Shown here piece after piece: positions 48,986 to 59,046 of a stretch of DNA of 64,000 nt; the stretch's first letter is position 1, and each line of letters begins with the position of its first letter. The DNA lies in the NCBI GenBank assembly GCA_973895155.1, contig OZ316898.1, positions 20,026,001-20,090,000 on the forward strand, given 5' to 3'. The notes under the pieces were generated by a model that saw only the letters and a program-made list of their open reading frames with translations, did not search any database and was not told the DNA's origin. The DNA comes from Marsupella aquatica. Taxonomy: Eukaryota; Marchantiophyta. The position numbers were made by a program, and so were the translations under genes.

Positions 48986-49198
48986 GAACTTCACGATTGT
49001 CATGAGGTTTCATTTCTTGCTTCAAGAAGACTGAATTATGAATAAATGAATGAGAACAAAATGAAGTACCTATTCATCACTGTTAGATCCATTCACTATT
49101 TTCTCTTAATGTTGATATTAATAGTTTAGTCCATGTAACTTCCATATGAATGATGGACACACACAGGAAAACTTACAACCTCAAGATGATCTTGAGGA
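48986..49198. repeat. Regional palindrome copies 2 and 3
   Basis: 48986-49010 reads ACTTCACGA.TGTCATGAGGTTT with mismatched arms. 49177-49198 reads AACCTCAAGA, TGA, TCTTGAGGA. Both keep the CCTCA/TGAGG outer arms or a one-base variant. Confidence 0.65.
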
Positions 49199-49785
49199 TG
49201 ACAATTTATGCCTCTATATCTCAATGAACAAAACAAAACATATGTAGACCTATGTCATATTGAGCTTGGCCAAGTATGCAAATTGATGGTCATAATTAGT
49301 TACTTTTAGTGCACAAGACAAAAATAAAGCTAAAGACTCACAAATGACTTAAACAAAGTAAAAGAAACATACCCAAAATTCAGAATCATAAATGTCTTTG
49401 CCGCATGTGGCGAAGATAGAGTATAAGAGTGCCACCATGCGTCCTCATCAATTAGAAGACGCCCAAATGTTCATCAAACGTCAGTTCAGACTCAACTGCA
49501 GTGTCAACATTGTCCACCATGATCTAAGAGAGTTAGAGTAGGAGGAGGGTCTTTTCATTGGTTAAATGAAGGAAAATGCTTAGACTTCCCTCAAGAAATA
49601 GTTGTAGAAAAGTGGGCACAAATAGAGAATGCAAAAGTGTGAGTAGCAGAAAAGAAAAATAAACAACTCTGAAACTGAAGTAAAATGAACATGGGGAAGT
49701 GTTGGGCTGGGTTTGCAAATATATCTTTGAGAGCAACGGATCAGCGTGAGATGGATTGACTAATGTTGCTGAGTTTGAGTTTATT

Positions 49786-50215
49786 GGCGAAGACTCATTG
49801 GCCCCAGGTTTGGAGGGAATTGTCAGCTTTCATCAATAAGAATAAAGAAAAAACAAAGTTGCTTAGCACATTTTTAATATTTAAAGAATGACGACAGACC
49901 TTTTGCTTTTGCATGCTGGATTTGTCCTCCTATATACTGTAGAGCTCTGTATTTACATGGAATCAAACGGGAGTTTCAAAAATCCTTACTATTCATTCTG
50001 TTTTTTTAATTTTCCACTCATTGGCCCAGTTTTGGAGGGATTCGTCGACTAGCTCGCATTAATAGACTCCAAGTAAACGACATTTGCTCAACACATATTA
50101 ATTTTTAAAAATATGATGACTGAGGGACATTTTGCGATTTTTCCTCCATTATTGTACAGACTAGTGTATTTGCACGATGAGGAACCTTGTAGTAAGAATT
50201 TTTGTGTTTTTGAAA
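49786..50215. repeat. Diverged tandem duplication, period about 230 bp
   Basis: CTCATTGGCCC, TTTGGAGGGA, CA(A/C)ACA.TT and TTAATATTTAAAGAATGA-like blocks occur in the same order at about 49789-49990 and 50018-50215. Noncoding. Confidence 0.5.
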
Positions 50216-50514
50216 TTTGAAAATTTTCAGGTTTTCCTTGTGGCTAAGTATTTTGGCTTGTTGACTTGCAATAACAAGCCGCCATCCATTTCTTAGTACT
50301 TTTTCTCCTTTTAGCAACGCTTGTTGGCCCATTGGCCTCACCAACTTCACCAACTTCTTGGACATTACTTGATTTTAGTGGAGTAGTTGGAGTTGGCATT
50401 TTTTTGCCATGGTCAAGTGTAAATCTCTCAATATTTTTTTAGAGGCCCCAAAATATGGATTTAAATTTTTGGCCAAAGACGAATGTAAATTTGACACAGT
50501 TACATTAGAGTTGT

Positions 50515-51077
50515 TAGGATTTGGTACCAAATAATTAGCCATATATAGATGCATGCGGTATAAGGTGTCATGTGACTTACTAAGTGTCAGCTCCGTGTGA
50601 AGAGGAGAAGGCGGCTAGAGTTGGCGGAAGTTCGATTGGGAAGTTATCAGGGGTACTTTACCAAAGAAAACTCTGTCGTTTGTTGAGGCCCTGAAAACTC
50701 ATTTGTTGAGGCCCTAGCTGCCAAGAAGAGGATGATTCGTAGTGTGAGGACATCCGTAGCAAGAGCGCATGCAGGGCGTTTTTAGTGGAAGGTGAAAGGC
50801 TGTGAGGACGGCCATAGCAAGAGCGCATGCAGGGTATTTTTAGTGGAAGGTGAAAGGCTAGCAGGCGCTATTGCTGGCACGCCCTAGTATTGCTTGCAGG
50901 CCCTTGTGAGGGATCAGCCGCAAGACTTCTCCTTGTTCATGCTCACATATCTATTTAAACTCAAAATTCTCTGGACTCATTCCTCAGAATTGTGTACATC
51001 GTACGTGAGGGAGGACTATTCAAGTTAGCTACAGTACCTCTGTCATAACTGTCTGCACAATCACCAAGGTACCAACA
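50515..51077 (+). mobile_element. Possible solo LTR, uncertain
   Basis: The segment starts TGTTAGGATTTGGTACC and ends AAGGTACCAACA, giving short inverted ends that begin TG and end CA. It also contains a TATA-like TATTTAAAC near 50951. About 560 bp would suit a solo LTR. However, I could not find a matching 5-bp target duplication, a primer binding site or any internal domains. Confidence 0.3.
50743..50862. repeat. 58-bp tandem duplication
   Basis: Units at 50743-50800 and 50801-50862 share TGTGAGGAC, GCAAGAGCGCATGCAGGG and TTTTTAGTGGAAGGTGAAAG, with few differences. Lies inside the possible solo LTR. Confidence 0.85.
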
Positions 51078-51350
51078 GTTAGTGTTTATGTGGAATAGTG
51101 GAGTAGATTCCTGTTGTACTAAAGGTGCCTATTCATTAGTGTTTTCTGTATTGCTGGTAGCTACATGTGCCTTGCTCAGGCCAGACAATCCCTCTACTGT
51201 ACGCATGACTGGTGAAGGAGGTGCGTATCTCATTGTCCTTATCTTATCTTGGGTTGTTATCTTATTATCTTCTTTCTCAATTGAACGTGAACTAATGGGT
51301 GTCATGAGTCTCCTTACTGGCTCAATGCGCTTTCTCATTTGTATTTGATA

Positions 51351-51567
51351 AGTTTCGTGACCGGTTCAATACGCATGCGCGCTTATTATCAGAGTATGCT
51401 CTGAGGAGATTGAGTTGCATTGTATTGTTTAGGGTTTGAGTTGCTAAATTAGAAACGATGAGTTTCATGACTGGTTCAATACGAATGCACGCTTATTATC
51501 AGAGTATGCTCTGAGGAGATTGAGTTGCATTGTATTGTTTAGGGTTTGAGTTGCTAAATTAGAAACT
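51351..51567. repeat. 110-bp tandem duplication
   Basis: Units begin AGTTTCGTGACCGGTTCAAT (51351) and AGTTTCATGACTGGTTCAAT (51461). Both continue through TTATTATCAGAGTATGCTC and end in GAGTTGCTAAATTAGAAAC. Only a few substitutions separate the copies. A shorter diverged part precedes them near 51303. Confidence 0.9.
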
Positions 51568-51795
51568 TTGATTGAGTTTTGGTATACCAGAATGAGCAAG
51601 TTTAGAGTATCTGCAAAGAATCTTTTAAGATTCTTTGATAGGTGCACGGCTTTGGCATGGCTAAGCCCAAGAAAGATCTGGTAATGATGATAAAGCAAGC
51701 ACATGTTGGGCTTTCAGGTACTTTTCATTTTCCAACCTTGCTACTTCTGTTATTTTGGCATGTATTTTTTGACATTGTCATGTTTTTTGCTTGTT

Positions 51796-52405
51796 AACCT
51801 CACGATCGTCGTGAGGTTTGACTATTCTAATGCTTGATTAAAGTTAGAATTTCAATTTTTTTTACTTGTTAACCTCATGATCATCGTGAGGTTTCTACAT
51901 TTTCTTGCTTGACTAACTAAGATGAGGAAAGTCATTTCTACTTGCCTAACCTCATGATGATCGTGAGGTGAAGGGTCATCATTTCATGGCTTCATGAGAG
52001 GGTGAAGGACATTTTTTCTTTTCAACCTCACAATGGTGATGATCAAGGTTTCAAATTTTCATGCATGGATAGAGAATAGTAACATCTTTTTTCTGTGGAT
52101 CACCTTCAGATATTTGTGAGGATTAGGGTCTTTTTTATGGTTTGGCAATAGGTTCAAGGATATTTTTGCTTGGAAAAGCTCACTATCATTGTGAAGTTTA
52201 GCCATATTTTCATGGTTTGGTGAGAGGTCAAGGAGAGTGTCAAGAATATTTTTGTTGGCAGCAAACCTCACAATTGTTGTTTCATTTCATATTTATTTGC
52301 ATGGTTTGGTTCAAGGGTTGAGCTCATGTTTTGTCATTTTTATGCTTCCATAGAAATTGTCAAGTTCTATTTTGCTTGCCAAAACCTCACGATTATCGTG
52401 AGGTT
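51796..52405. repeat. Cluster of seven regional palindromes
   Basis: Perfect copies have 10-bp arms AACCTCACGA and TCGTGAGGTT around a 3-nt spacer: 51796-51818 (spacer TCG) and 52383-52405 (spacer TTA). One-mismatch copies are 51871-51893 and 51948-51970. Degenerate copies lie near 52024, 52176-52199 and 52264. Spacing is about 75-120 bp and the intervening sequence shares little beyond TTTTGCTTG-like words. The cluster lies between the two divergent transcription units, just upstream of the rightward one, so a control or protein-binding role is conceivable. Confidence 0.85.
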
Positions 52406-54274
52406 TGCTCATTTCTGCATCATTCCACCTAGTTTATTCTCAAGAATTGGATCTGTTCATTTAATTAATGGACTTCACTTGTTTATTGTGCAAATGATTA
52501 CCATGATTTGGACCCAGTATCTGAACCAAAAATTTGTGATAATGATGTATGTTTAACATACAACTATGACATTGGAGAAGAGTGGGCAATTGATATGTAC
52601 CCTTACGATGGAGAAGTTCAATTGTGTTTGATTGACATAAAAAAAGATCCACACTGAATGCGACAGCACATTGTTGGTCCAATTGCATACTTGCAAATGC
52701 ATTCTGAGGATCAAGTAATTGTTCTTGTAGAGAATTACACGGAAAAAAATGGTATCAGTACTTGCTTGATGCAAATACATATTGAGTGCGGTTGAATACA
52801 ACTTGGATTGATGATATGCCAACCAATGTTATTTCTTTGGCATTCTTTCCTTTGGACTTTAGTTTCAAAGGTAGTTCAGATCAAGGACAACTTTCACACC
52901 AGGAGATTGCATCTGGTTATGCTCAAGTCTTACATTTACTGAAAAGAAGGAAGCATTTCTTGTGTAGGACATTGTAGATGGAGCAGTGCATTGAGACAAG
53001 TGGACTAACCAACATTGATATTGATCCAGCTGTTCTTTTCCATAAACTTTGGTTGCAAACAAGGTGAAGGAAGTGCCAAAGTCTTTAGAAGATGACTTGG
53101 GAGTAGATATGTCAGAATATGAAGGGGCCAAGGCTGACGAAGAAGCGGTACCAATCATTGATCCCAGTAGAGAGGCATCTCCACAACAAAGTGAGAAGCT
53201 TGATAGTGTAGAGCCTCAAATTCAGAGCATTCTTGGAATTGTCCAACAAAAGAAGAAACAAGCTACCAAGCTTGTAGTTTCTCAGCCAAAGAGACGACCG
53301 CCAACCACCAAGGCACAAAATGTGCAGAGGAAGAGAAAATAGCCACAAGAAGAGGACAACGTGGAAGAGATTTTTGCACAACAAAGTGAAAGGATTGAGC
53401 CCATTGTACTTCAAATAGGAGGCAATGTACAGAGCAAGCCAACAATTGTGCAACCAAAGAGAAAGCCATCAACAAGAAAGAAGTCATTGAGGAAGCAACC
53501 AGATAGCAATAGGGATACAGTTGTTGATCTTGTGCAATAAGGAGCACTAATCTTACGAGAAGTGGATGACAATGAAGAGAGTGAGTTACCTGGAGCCAAA
53601 GAGATTGAAAAATCTAACAAGATTTTGCAAGAGATGAAAGATTACTATCCTTTTGGAATTATAACACATTTTGGGATTCTGGTGAAGAATATCACGCAAC
53701 CTCCTGCTATCATGTGTTATAGGAAAATTAACCTTTCTCATGTTGATGAGATAATGACTGGGATGATCTTGCATCCCGAGCAGCAACCTCATCCTGCTGA
53801 TTTAGTTCCCTACAACCCTCAGACCTTGAAGCCAATGAGTTTTGCAAAAGATGACATGACTCAATTTCAGAAATTGATGCCAAGGTTAAAGTTCTTTGCT
53901 ATAAGTGGACAGCACTCTGCACTTGCCGCTCAAAGAATCTGTGAGCATGCCAAAAAACAACCTGATCTTCGAGAGCTTGCAAATAAATTGCAAGTACGTT
54001 CATCTCGCATTTTTAGTGGAGCTACACCAAAAAAGATCTTGCTGGAGTTCTCTAGTAGCTCAAATGAGATGAACAAGATTTCTGATTATAAATCTCCATT
54101 CATTGATACTGTGGAGCATGCAAGAAATCAGTACGCTGATTTTGGTTTTCCAAAATGGCCTAAGGCGGGACAAACAGCAAGTCCAATTTACAAGGTAAAT
54201 TTTCCTTGCATAAAAGGTTTAAGTTTTTTGTACTGTGTTATTTTTCTGAATCATGAATGCAATGCCTAACTAAC

Positions 54275-54297
54275 AACCTCACAATGATCGTGAGGTC
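54275..54297. repeat. Regional palindrome in an intron
   Basis: AACCTCACAA, spacer TGA, TCGTGAGGTC. It lies inside the first intron (54195-54341) of the ParB/methylase-like gene. Confidence 0.85.
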
Positions 54298-55355
54298 AAC
54301 TACTCATATTGAAAAGATATAGTTTGTTTTGACATGTGCAGGAATTTGAGCATACAGCAAAAATGACCATGGAGAAGAAACATCTTACTGAAGTACATTG
54401 GATACTTTTTACATCTGAGAAGTTGTATTGTTTGTGGAAGGAAGTGTGTAACAAGTGGCTTGAGGGAGAGCTTCCAGAGGGAGACTGAAAATAAAAAAGA
54501 GTCTAAGCTTCTAACAGTTTCAAATTTCCGGAGTTTGGAGGGAGGCTTGCAAGATGATGATATCATAGCCATTCTCAAAGAGGTCGAACATGGTGAAGTT
54601 CTCCTTAAGAAAGATGCTTCTTACAAAGGTGACATGCAATCTATGGAAGAGCTTGCCAAAACAACAAAAGTTCTCTCCAAACTGAAGGAGATAATTATTG
54701 GATATTATCAAATCACTTTTTCAGACCATTTTCCTGATAAATGTACTTGGAAGGAACTATGTGATAAAATTCCCATTGATGCTAGGGAATTGGATAGATG
54801 CAGAGGAGTGGCTGGTACCAAGTACTTGATATCTTGTACTTCTCGAAATATTGCACGTGAGAAAAATATTCCGCATGGTTTAGTATCAAGACTAAATCAA
54901 CTATTTTATGATGCGTTCGGTGGAAGCCAGAGAAAGAGATTAGAGCCATTTCTAACTTTTTTCACTGACAACTTAATGACAACATGTGAGCGTGGTGCTT
55001 TGGAAGAGGTAGCTCCTTTTGTTCCTCTTGCCATTGTGGATTTTGGAAAACAAAACCAAAAAGAGTGGTCAGTATCCCAGTTGGAGGTGTTTTTTAAGTA
55101 CATTGTGGAAACACCAAAAAATGATGCAATAATGATTATCATTTTTTTATTCCATGGTCATCTTTACTCCAATGTGCTAACTGCACTTTACAATTTGCCC
55201 GATATTCACTTACATTTTGAATTTGGATCATTTGAGAGAGCCGATGGCTACATACATCCTGGGAGGTTTTTCAAAAATGAGCGGGAACAAATAATTATTG
55301 CAGGTATATAAATTTGAAATTTGTGTTTGGGTTTGGGTTTATGATACATTGAGAA

Positions 55356-55378
55356 AACCTCACAATGATCGTGAGGTT
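55356..55378. repeat. Regional palindrome in an intron
   Basis: AACCTCACAA, spacer TGA, TCGTGAGGTT. It lies inside the second intron (55304-55454) of the ParB/methylase-like gene. Confidence 0.85.
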
Positions 55379-56557
55379 TAGAATTATCACTAATTGTAGA
55401 ATCTATATTTATTTGAACTTAGTAAGTTTACTGATCATTTAGTGTTTTTGGCAGCCATTTCACACAGTGCAAAACAAGATTGGGTTGACATGTTTCCTGA
55501 AGGAGATATGAACTACCAATTTGATGAGGAAAATGATCGAGATTACCTTTCCAAAACTTGGAAGACTAATCCAAAATCTATTCCAGTGGATGAGTCTAAA
55601 GAAGATCGAGAGGAACGCTTGAGGGAAGAAGCATTCAAGATGCTAAAAAATAGAGCTCCTCGTTATTCATTTTTGGATCAACTTGGAGGTTTAGTTAATC
55701 CTGATTGCAAGCCTGCTTGTGTGCTCAACAACATCATTCATAAATTTTCGGCACGTGGCGCTACAATTTTTGATTTCTTTTTTGGAGGATCAGTTTTGAA
55801 AAGTGCATTTGAGCTTGGAAGAGAATGCTTTGTGTATTCAGACTAAAAAAGAGAGTCTGAATTCTTGAAATTATATCCAAATATTTTGAGAACAATTCCT
55901 AGAGTTAACAAATTTTGGGAGAAGGTTGGAAAAATCAATCGTGGTGATCCTCCTGAAGATTCAGAAATTATTGTTGAGTATGTAATTATTGATGATAATG
56001 ACGAAGATGAAGATCTTTCTAGATTTGAGGAAGGGTTGCCTGTTGTTGGTATTCCACAGGATAATCAATATCAAGCTTCTGTTTTGATTGAAAAAATCTT
56101 ACAATCTTCAAGTTTGAACAAATCTTCATCAACAATGAGAAGCCAAAATGATTTGATTAACCTTGCAAGTCCTTCACAGGTAAACATCTATTCTTCATTT
56201 TATTTGTAGTTTACTTATGAGGTATTTATATATATGTGAATATAATCTTATGTTGGAATTGTTGGGTCAAAATAGACCAATGCTTGCAGGAATGAAGAAA
56301 TTACAAGTATTGTTGAAACTGAGACTATGGAGGTAGTTGAAATAGAGCTGGAGGATATCAAATTAGGCCAGGCAGGTTCTTCTCAAAATGAGAATACTGA
56401 AAATTAAATACTTTATGTACCAGGTAGCAACTTATATTAGATGATAATTTGAATTCAAGCATGGATCATGCTTGCCATTTGAGAAACATGCTCATCTCCT
56501 TGAAAAGACAAGTATATATATGTACTTTTTATTGACTTCAGATTTTTCACTGATGCA

Positions 56558-56580
56558 AACCTCATGATTATCGTGAGGTT
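56558..56580. repeat. Regional palindrome between ParB/methylase-like and NIF-like exons
   Basis: AACCTCATGA, spacer TTA, TCGTGAGGTT. It lies 90 bp upstream of the exon starting at 56670. Confidence 0.85.
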
Positions 56581-56669
56581 TATGAGTGATATTTGTACCC
56601 CAAATATGTACACAAAAGCTTGTATTTAAAAAATGCTAATACGATTATTCCTTTGAATGATTGTATCAG

Positions 56670-58012
56670 CCAACTATCATAAGCATTTCTCACAATGAAA
56701 TGTCACCACTTGACAATTTACAAGAAGAAGTAGGACGAAATGATTCATATTCAGACACAAGAGTACCTAGAATTGTATCTATTGAGTCACCCCTTTGGAG
56801 TGATTCATCACCTGAAGAAGGATTGTCTGTTGGAATATTTCCATTAGCACCAAAAGGTAAATATTTTGTTATCTTTTATCTGTGTTCATATTTATATAGG
56901 ATTTTGAAATTAGTTATTGTACATTTATTTTACAAAGTTCTAATTTATTTGTAATTGCATTTGTAACAGGTCAACACGATCTTGATCCATGTCACGTTTG
57001 GTCTTACCTGCCAGAAAATATAGCCCGAGATCGTAAATTACTAATTTTTGATCTTAGTGGTTTATTTTTCCGATCGCAATATCTCGGAAAAACAATATGC
57101 ACCAAGTCAATATCAACGGCAACTATGCACACATGACATGGTAACATGTGGACAATAAGACCACAAATTCATGAATTTTTGCAAAAGTGTTTCTCAAAGT
57201 TTGACATAGGAATATGGAGTTGTGGAACTGATCAAGAAGTCCAGATTCAAGTCAAGACTATCTTTGGACCCAAAAAAATTAAAAAATTTCTTTTTATCAA
57301 AAATCAACATCATGTTCAAGAAATTCTTGGGCTCAAGAATAGCAAAGGTGGACCTGTGTTTTTGAAGAACATATCAAAGTTCATTTGGGAAGAACATAGG
57401 TATTGGGATGACAAGACCACTGTGTTGATAGATGACTTACCTTATAGAACTTCAACAAATGCTTCTCATTCAACGTTATTTCCACCTACATATGATGGAA
57501 ATCAAAAAGACAATTTTCTTTTGAAAATTTTATGGCCTTGTTTGGAAAAAATGGAAATGGCCTGTGATATCCGTGCATATCTTCAATTAAATGAGCCAAA
57601 ATGGTCCATGGAGAGTGCATCTCAAGATGAGATAATCAATGCTCATATCTATCTTTAGCTTCAAAGAAGAGGTCTTTTGAAAAAGTTTACACCGCCATAG
57701 ATGATCAAATACGCTGATGTTTTGCACATTTCTCAATACGAGATCAACTGGGGCCAGAAGCACTTGGTCACCAATATGGGAGCTGTTGATAAAATGAGTT
57801 ATGAAGAGGTTTGCAAGATTGGAAAACATCTTGGAATGCGCGGTTGGCATACTGATCATGCTTATGATCTCATACGGTTTTTGTCGTTGGTTCAAATGAC
57901 ACGAGATCTTTCTTCAAAATTTAAAAACTTGCGTACTCGAGATGGTTGTAATCATGATAGAGAAGTAGATAGGCAGGGAAAATTAGGAACATGCTCAAAT
58001 AAGCATTGTTGA
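56670..58012 (+). pseudogene. NIF/FCP1-like phosphatase-domain gene with premature stops
   Basis: Exons 56670-56856 and 56970-58012 join in phase (APK|G|QHDLDP). Motif I region: RKLLIFDLSGLFFRSQYLG, where the second Asp of DxDx(T/V) is Ser. Then MWTIRPQIHEFLQKCFSKF, FDIGIWSCGTDQE, KKFLFIKNQHHVQE, GPVFLKNISKFIWE, TTVLIDDLPYRTS and STLFPPTYDGNQKDN follow in the order expected for NIF-type HAD phosphatase-like proteins of plants. In-frame stops occur at 57134 (TGA), 57656 (TAG) and 57698 (TAG), each one transition from CGA or CAG. After the domain a tail (YEEVCKIGKHLGMRGWHTDH) continues to 58012. It shares the family of the two leftward modules. It may once have been the downstream part of the ParB/methylase-like gene or a separate gene. 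Confidence 0.7.
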
Positions 58013-58251
58013 GAGTGTCCTTTAGTTCAATTTTCTTCAATCTTGGCCGAGCGCCATTAGATAGAGTAGACAAAGTTCAATGTGCAACTCAATTATATAT
58101 AAATATTTGGTTTCTTTAAAATTTTAAACTTTGTGATTCCCTTGAATGATCTATTTTGACCCTCATTTTGATCATGTAGTGAATAGTAGCACTATGTATT
58201 TGATTTTCAAACACAACTACGCAAGAAGACTTGTTCATTTGAATGATGTTT

Positions 58252-58690
58252 CACTAGTACATTTTGAGGCATTTTACCGATTGTATTTAGATCGGACGCC
58301 TTCAGGAAATCCGACGCGGAAATCTCACCTGTTCGATACCAAAAGAATCGCAATTTCCGATATAAATTTTATCGGAAAATGACAATCAGAAACTAATCGG
58401 AACTACCGATACCAAAACATTCGGGAGTTCCGTCGCCTAAACTGTCGGGAAACACTATGTCCGATGCCCGCGTAATCGGATGTCTGTTTCACGCATTTTT
58501 TGTTAGTGGAGGCGTCCGATTCTAGACCGATATTTTGGACATGGAAATGACCGATTGGTTTAACATCGGAAATGTCCGATGTTATTTGGAACGGAAATTG
58601 CGATTATAGTAGAATCGGACTTTGCGATACGTTTGGGATGGAAAAGTACGATGATTGTGGCATCGGATATGGATCGGTATCTACCCGGAA
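58252..58690. repeat. Dense CCGAT/ATCGG motifs with a CACTA-like start
   Basis: CCGAT, CGGAT, ATCGG and GTCCGAT occur roughly every 15-30 bp in both orientations, as in subterminal regions of CACTA elements. CACTAGTACATTTTGAGG at 58252 would be a plausible CACTA terminus. The same motif recurs at about 60703-60810 (in an intron of the next gene) and 62070-62160. No matching right end or target duplication is visible in this window. Confidence 0.55.
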
Positions 58691-59046
58691 ACTATTTGGC
58701 GAGCTTGATTGGGCCTATTTTAAATGGGGGGCTAATTGGGGGTTTAATTGGGGTGCAATTTAATTCTTTAACTGAGTTTTTATCTAGGGTTTAGAGAGGT
58801 CATTTAGTCAAGAGAGACTATCAATTTTGATTGCACACTATGTACCTTGAAACCCGGGCATGACACGGCATAACTATATCTTATATACAAAAATGAAATA
58901 TCGAGGGCAAAAGTACAAAAAATGGAGAACATCTCCATGCATAGTGCCAGCTATGCTAAAGGCTGGGCATATCAAATGGACATAATGCCCTCCAACTATC
59001 CACCTCGCTAGCCTGGTACTAGATCTATACATGTCTACCTAGTCCA

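Larger units (their letters stand above)
48573..49785. other. Spacer upstream of the transposase-like gene with three palindrome copies
   Basis: Read on the minus strand, a short frame starts ATGGTGGACAATGTTGACAC near 49519 (MVDNVDTAVESELTFDEHLG) and might be an upstream exon, but no good donor is evident. Three copies of the regional palindrome lie here and are listed separately. Confidence 0.35.
53049..56179 (+). pseudogene. Decayed ParB-like / DNA-methyltransferase-like gene
   Basis: Exons with consistent splice sites are 53049-54194, 54342-55303 and 55455-56179, and coding traces begin near 52640. The first part is basic (QPKRRPPTTKAQ and a repeat of it). Then comes a ParB/sulfiredoxin-like module, FGIITHFGILVKN, then FFAISGQHSALAAQRI (like the GHHR motif of ParB-N). 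The next exons resemble an N4/N6 DNA methylase: KEWSVSQLEVFFKYIVET, FERADGYIHPGRFFKNE, then KFSARGATIFDFFFGGSVLK followed by SAFELGREC, in the place of the SAM-binding D.F.GSG motif. The catalytic DPPY position reads VDFG. Breaks: TAG 53340, TAA 53538, a frame change near 54460-54488 and TAA 55844. An acidic tail exon (about 56290-56407) may follow. Domain calls are by motif only. Confidence 0.6.

Noticed and set aside
51796-52405. Clustered palindromes resembling a CRISPR array
   Set aside because: Spacing is irregular (about 75-120 bp), copies drift, and the DNA is eukaryotic with introns nearby.
58252-58508. A 257-bp miniature CACTA element starting CACTAG and ending TTAGTG
   Set aside because: The flanks (TTT before, GGA after) do not form a target duplication and the inner termini do not match beyond CACTA. 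The CCGAT motifs continue past the supposed end.
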